A DNA stretch of 64,000 nucleotides from Cerioporus squamosus (Eukaryota > Basidiomycota > Agaricomycetes > Polyporales > Polyporaceae). Of the stretch, positions 59,174 through 64,000 are shown piece after piece (the first letter of the stretch is position 1; each line of letters opens with the position of its first letter). Below the pieces are notes generated by a model. The model saw only the letters and a list, made by a program, of their open reading frames with translations, was not told the origin of the DNA and did not search any database. The stretch spans positions 1 to 64,000 of the forward strand of contig JABYQS010000098.1 of NCBI GenBank assembly GCA_022592435.1, read 5' to 3'. A program made the position numbers and the translations under genes.

Positions 59174-59649
59174 GCGGTAGCGGGCGTCGTCAAGGGCTCG
59201 TGAGATCTGGATCTGCTAGGGTGGGCGATCATCCCATGACGCGGTTCGGGCCTCTCACACCTCCTCTTCTGAGTCCTTCTCCTGCGCCCGTCCGACCGCG
59301 AGCCGGCGTATATCTGAGAAATGCGCAGGGGGCAGAGCGGACGAGCACACGCACCAGCGACCCGCGTCTGCGGGGAGTCAATGAGCGGCGGGAAAGATAT
59401 GAGAGGAATATCAGACGGATCTGCCAAATGGACGAAGCTGCGTGTAACCGCGCCTGTAACCGCGCAGTTTGGATGATCGCTCCAGGTCCGAGTCCGCGCC
59501 GTCTGCTCATCCGAGCTTTCCGCAAGACGCCGCCGTCCTCATAATCTTTCCAACCCTCTTTCTCGAGCCGACTCCCGGGGCCCCCCTCGCGACTCCCCTT
59601 TCTCCTCCACGTCGGCCTCTGCTCTGCTGGCTTGCTACCACACACCGAC
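59174..59649. other. Upstream region of the G-alpha gene
   Basis: This is the promoter and leader region. C/T-rich DNA lies at 59530-59630 before the start codon. No other gene is seen. Confidence 0.5.
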
Positions 59650-62032
59650 ATGTACGCCCTCCGACCATCAACGGACCCGCAGGGGGAAGACCCGCTCGCC
59701 AGGGTGCTTGCGCCGCCCCCAGGCGAGACCGCGGACCAGCGTGCTGCGAGACTGCGCGAGGAGGCGGAGGCAAAGCGGGTGAACGACGAGATTGACGAGA
59801 GGATCAAGCAGGAGCGGGCTGCGTGGAAGAGGCAAAAGAACATGTTCAAGCTCCTCCTCCTCGGCCAGAGCGAAAGCGGTACGTCCACGCCCAGCCCACG
59901 CCTCCTTTCAACTCGCTTCCCCTCCCGATCCCCATGCGACTACCGCCACCCTACGTCCCCGCTACGCCTCCCCTTTTGGCAGACGTCCGCATCCGCCATC
60001 ACTCGCTGCCTCCTCGTGTGCTGGGGTTGCCGTGCTCTCTCTCGCCATCCTCACATTCTTTCGGGCTCCTCGGGTCGTGTGCATCCGGCGTTGTGCTGAC
60101 CGAAATGTATAGGAAAATCCACGATGCTGAAGAGTACGTTCCCTCCTACTCTGGTCGCGTGCGTCGACCTCTAACCGTCACGCAGACTTCCAGCTCGCGT
60201 TCGCGCCAAAAGCATGGAAAGCCGAGCGCGAGTCATGGCGCGCAGTCATCCAGCTCAACCTCATCCGCTCCATCAACAACATTCTAGACATCCTATCCCA
60301 AGAGATGGCCAAGTCGCCCAACGTCACCTCCCCCGTCACGTCGCCCTTCATGCGCCCCGCCACCAGCACGTCCAGCGGCCACGGCCACGGCAGCGCGGCC
60401 GACAGCCCCACCAGCGAGTCGTCCTCAGGCCCGCCCATCCAGTTCAGTCACACGCATGCGCTCCTCAAGCTTCGCCTTGCACCGCTCCGGCGCGTCGAGG
60501 CCGACCTGAAGCAGCTCATTGGCGCTGCGACGGACGAAATCACCGCCTCGACACTCTCTGGCGACAACGACTCTGGCCCGGACGACCTGAGCGCGGCTGC
60601 TCCCTTCGAGAACAGTGCAGGGCGTCGGCGCCCGTCCGAGTACTACGTGCGCTCGAACGTCTCCTGGCGCGAGGCCGTGCGCGGTGCGTACAACAAGATA
60701 AGCCGGAACGACGATCCGGCGCGAGCGGGCGGGGCGGCGGACGGGGAGAAGCTCGAGGACGCGACGGAGATCATCGCGAGCTGCGCGGAGGACATGCACG
60801 CGCTCTGGTCGGACGAGGTCGTCCAGGATCTCCTCAGGCGGCGGCGGATACGGATGGAACTTGCGCCTGGATTGTGAGTCCGCACCTTCTCTGCTCCCTT
60901 CTCGCCCCTGCTGTGCGGGACTGTGGCGCTTCGCTCGCATCCTGGGCTCGCACGCTGACACCTCTTCGCAGCTTCCTGAATGATATACTCCGCATAGCCG
61001 CGCGGGATTACGAGCCCACGGACGACGATATCGTGCGGGCGCGGCTACGCACGGTCGGCGTGCAGGAGTACAAGCTGGTCATGGAGAACTATGGTACGCT
61101 TCGCCCAACCTCCTCTTTCGGCACACACCCACGTAGACGCTAACGGGCAGAACGCCCTGCAGGCCCATCGGCGAGCGATGTCTCGCGCGAGTGGATGATA
61201 TACGACGTCGGTGGGTCGAGAACATCGGTGAGTTCTAAGTGACGAGCTGCTGGCGCACCTCTCACGCCGTCAGCTGCTGACTGGCTTCCTTCGTGTTCGC
61301 AGCGTGCGGCGTGGTATCCGTACTTCGACGACGCCAACGCGATCCTCTTCCTTGCCCCAATATCATGCTTCGACGAGCTGCTTGCGGAGGATCGGCGCGT
61401 TAACAGGCTCGAAGACTCGTTCCTGCTCTGGAAGGGCATCATCCAGTCGAAGCTGCTCGCCAAGTGCATCATCGTCCGTACGTCGTCCCACCCTCGCCAC
61501 AGTCCCATCTGTCTCTCCGGATGTTGCAACTGATGATCTCTCCGTATGTGCAGTGTTCCTGAACAAGTTCGACCTGCTCGAGGCGAAGCTCGCGTCCGGC
61601 GCTAAGGTGAACAAGTACCTCCCCAGCTTCGGCGAGCGGGAAAACTCCGCCCCCACCGTCGCGCGCTGTACGTCACCCGTTCGCACCCTCTCGTCTGCGT
61701 GAGAGGCACACCGAACGCTCACTCCCGCTCCCATGTCCCCTGCAGACCTGCATCAGAAGTTCCGCGACCAGCACCGCGAGTACTCGCCGCAAGCCGGCCG
61801 GCCGTTCTACGGCTACGTTACGACAGCCGTCGTAAGTCTCCCCATCTCTCTTGCTCACGAATTCATCCTGACCCGTCCGCGTCTCTACAGAACACCGAGG
61901 CGACGGCGTCGACCCTGGCATCCGGTGAGCCGCTATACCACATCGCATTCACGGGCAGGGTCCGCTGACATTCCTCCGACAGTGCGCGATGGAGTCCTCC
62001 GACATAACCTGCATCGAGCGGACTTCGTTTGA
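59650..62032 (+). CDS. Divergent G-protein alpha subunit with altered GTPase motif
   Basis: G-alpha subunits couple membrane receptors to intracellular signalling through a GTP switch. Ten exons (59650-59878, 60113-60133, 60186-60873, 60972-61093, 61163-61227, 61303-61477, 61554-61667, 61746-61831, 61891-61924, 61983-62032) sum to 1584 nt, giving 527 aa. The P-loop GQSESGKST is at 72-80. Switch I, RARLRTVG, has catalytic Arg337 and Mg-binding Thr340. The G3 motif is DVGGS at 368-372, so the catalytic Gln of DVGGQ is Ser. FLNKFD is at 435-440, and the C-terminus is VRDGVLRHNLHRADFV. The TCAT guanine-binding motif is replaced by TEATAS. A ~130-residue Ser/Pro-rich insertion follows the P-loop helix, and there is no MG start for myristoylation. 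It fits the expanded, non-canonical G-alpha group of basidiomycetes; low intrinsic hydrolysis is an inference. Confidence 0.9.
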
Positions 62033-62531
62033 TGCCCCCGGCATACCGTCACTCTGGTACTCGTGCCGCCCTATGGCTCGCACGCACACACGCACTATAT
62101 CTTATTGGATATGTACCATCTGCTTCAATTAATCACTCTCCTCTGCTGGATTGAATCGTGCCCCTCTGTCATGACCAGCTAACACCAGAACACAAACCGC
62201 AGTTTGAGCAACAGACAGGTACAGAGGACCATGGTGCACAGTACTCGTACGAAACTTCAAGCGGGGTTACAAGCGGATAACCGACGGCGAACGCCGGGGA
62301 ACCTAGTAAGTACAAGCCGTGTTCAAACGTCCATCTTGCATCGATTCCACCTGACTCTGCGAGCTCCATACTGTCAGTGTCCGCTCCCCCGCGATCTGCT
62401 TCTGAGCATTGTCCTATAGGATCGTAAACTCCCGCGACACAAGCACATCCGGCAAACTCTCCATCACACCAAGCCTCTCGAGCAACAAGTGCCTCGACAT
62501 CCGCGCTCGCTTCCCCAACTCCAACTCCAGC
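62033..62531. other. Intergenic between convergent genes
   Basis: It holds the 3' flanks of the G-alpha gene and the minus-strand gene. A GT-rich stretch and short frames only; no gene is seen. Confidence 0.5.
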
Positions 62532-63462
62532 TCACCCCCGTACATACCAAGTTGGAGTAGCCATACCTCGCCGGGCCTCTCTGATCACGATCAGAGGACT
62601 CTGGTCGATGCCAGCGGTCCCGCCCGGAACCCTGCACGGAAGCCGGGCCTTCGATGTCGCCCGCAGCGCGTTGGCCTCTGGCCCGACGAGCTGGCGGAAC
62701 ACCACCGCCCCGAACCAGAAACAGCGGAGCTCGACGGCGCTCGGCTCCGTGTCCGCCCACGGCGGGCTCTGGTACGTGCGCGCGGAGACGGATGTGGCGA
62801 CGTCCGTGAGCGACGGCGCGCGGTTCTGGCGGAACGTGTACGTGTATGTAGAGCGTGTGTTCTTTGGAGCGCTCCACGCCGGGCTCGCCGCTGTAGGCGA
62901 GCACCAGGTGGCGGAACGTCGGTGGGATGGCTGCTGCGGCCGGAGACTCGAGTAACGAGTCCGCAGAGTGACGAGGGGATGTACTCGGACTGTCGAACGG
63001 GTTGGCAGAACGCGCCTCCTTGGCGATGCTGTCGCCGGCGACCGCGCCGTCCCCGTGCGGCTTGTGTTCGTGGGCACGTTCGACGAGGCATTCGAGCTTG
63101 AGGGCGCCCACGGGATGCGGCCGGAGAGTACCCCTATCTGCGGCGAAGATGGTCATGAGCACGGACACGCACTCGAGCTCATCGGTCCTCGGGCTCTTCA
63201 ACAGTTGGATCTTCTTGACGAAGCATCGCTGGAGGTCGGGGTCGGGGTCGGAGGAGAGCGCGGACTTGCAGCTGCGCATGTACAAGTCCTGGAACTCGAG
63301 CTCGGTGTCGCGCTCGGAGTCGGGCTCATCGCCCTGCAGATCGAGGAAAGTTCTCAGCCCGAGGGTGTCGCCCACGGGGAATCCGAGGAGGCGCATGGCA
63401 TTTTGCCAGGCGGATGTGAACACGGACATCCGTACTGATGGTGGTGACTGGTCAAGCTTCAA
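62532..63462 (-). CDS. Hypothetical protein, apparent frameshift
   Basis: On the minus strand an ATG at 63462 (or the internal one at 63429, MSVFTSAWQNAMRLLGF) opens a frame containing DLYMRSCKSALSSDPDPDLQ and VSVLMTIFAADRGTLRPHPV. It continues to TFRHLVLAYSGEPGVERS near 62900. Good coding sequence then continues in another frame (VATSVSARTYQSPPWADTEP, CFWFGAVVFRQLVGPEANAL) to a stop at 62532. No intron fits between them, so an indel near 62840-62890 is likely, in the assembly or in the gene. I do not recognise the family. No membrane segment is seen. Confidence 0.55.
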
Positions 63463-64000
63463 GGCCCGTCGCCTTTATATAACGATGCACTCACCGAACC
63501 GGTACCCCCTGTGGCGCGTGAGCTGGTCTCGTCGCTGTACTGTGGTGGGTGGGTCCGGACAACGCGGTTGGGGTACGTACTGACTGAATTCTTTCAGTAC
63601 ATCTCACGAACTCGGTAGAGTGGACATCCGGGAGCGGAAGAGACTGCGATCCCGACGACAAGTCCATATGCATATGGTTCCGCGTCAGCCACAACTCGAG
63701 CTCTTCATCACTCTTCCTCCAACGATCGCAAGCACTCTCACTGATCAACCTACAATTCGTCCTGCGGCTTTCGCTGTCTGCTCTACATGGCTCCCCACTC
63801 TTCGTGATGGATACACATATACTATGCTCTGTTCTGTGGGGCCGGCTGCAACAGCGACCCAGGTACGCACAAAATTGCATCATCGTAAAACTCCATTCAT
63901 ACTTCCACTCCAGGGCATATACGAAACACCGTCGTCGTCATCGTCGTCGTCTATCCTGCCGACCACGATTCACGACGGGCAGTTAGGAGCGAGCCACCCG
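63463..64000. other. Right edge, no gene assigned
   Basis: It contains the promoter side of the minus-strand gene. Both strands have ~100-residue open frames at about 63590-63880 (for example DEELELWLTRNHMHMDLSSG on the minus strand), but neither has splice or start support before the window ends. Confidence 0.3.

Noticed and set aside
1..64000. CRISPR arrays, rRNA genes, riboswitches, bacterial-type operons
   Set aside because: None is present. Spliced genes, a TATA box and a eukaryotic tRNA mark this as fungal nuclear DNA.

Overview
This is genomic DNA from a GC-rich filamentous basidiomycete, most likely an agaricomycete. Genes are split by many 45-70 nt introns with GTRNGT donors. The recognisable genes are fungal: the chitin synthase export chaperone Chs7, the Golgi PI4P effector Vps74/GOLPH3, an F-box protein and a divergent G-protein alpha subunit. 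There is one nuclear tRNA-Leu. No bacterial operon, CRISPR array or rRNA is visible.

Left edge (1-1166): the last 60 codons of an unrecognised gene, then about 1 kb with no convincing gene. The last ~60 bp look like a decayed end of the repeat that follows.

Tandem array (about 1167-44927): a head-to-tail segmental duplication. Each unit is a ~3.2-3.5 kb CHS7 segment followed by a ~10.2-10.8 kb segment called T here. CHS7 starts occur at 1565, 15023, 28422 and 42506, so unit lengths are 13458, 13399 and 14084. The right breakpoint lies inside CHS7 exon 6. Only the fourth copy therefore keeps the normal 3' end (314 aa). The first three read into T and gain a 33-residue foreign tail (328 aa). 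T carries at least two intron-rich plus-strand genes of unknown function. Their exons join in frame over many introns, but they hold different lesions in different copies. A TATATATA promoter precedes the second gene. Copies 1 and 2 are almost identical, copy 3 is more diverged, and CHS7 copy 4 has a different, shorter intron 2.

Right flank (45 to 56.3 kb): two minus-strand genes of unknown function, a plus-strand candidate gene, a poorly resolved 2 kb, an F-box gene on the minus strand, a degenerate ~150-bp repeat, VPS74 on the plus strand, and tRNA-Leu(AAG) on the minus strand. The F-box gene, VPS74 and the later hypothetical gene each need a one-step frame correction. This suggests assembly indels or clustered decay.

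56.3 to 64 kb: two copies of one ~850-bp non-autonomous DNA transposon lie in opposite orientation ~430 bp apart. Each has its own perfect 8-bp target-site duplication. Then come a ten-exon G-alpha gene (527 aa) without the usual catalytic glutamine, a minus-strand hypothetical gene and an unresolved right edge.

The genes do not form one pathway. The main story is structural: a cell-wall biosynthesis chaperone amplified together with a decaying upstream neighbour, giving chimeric gene copies, next to a pair of short mobile elements.
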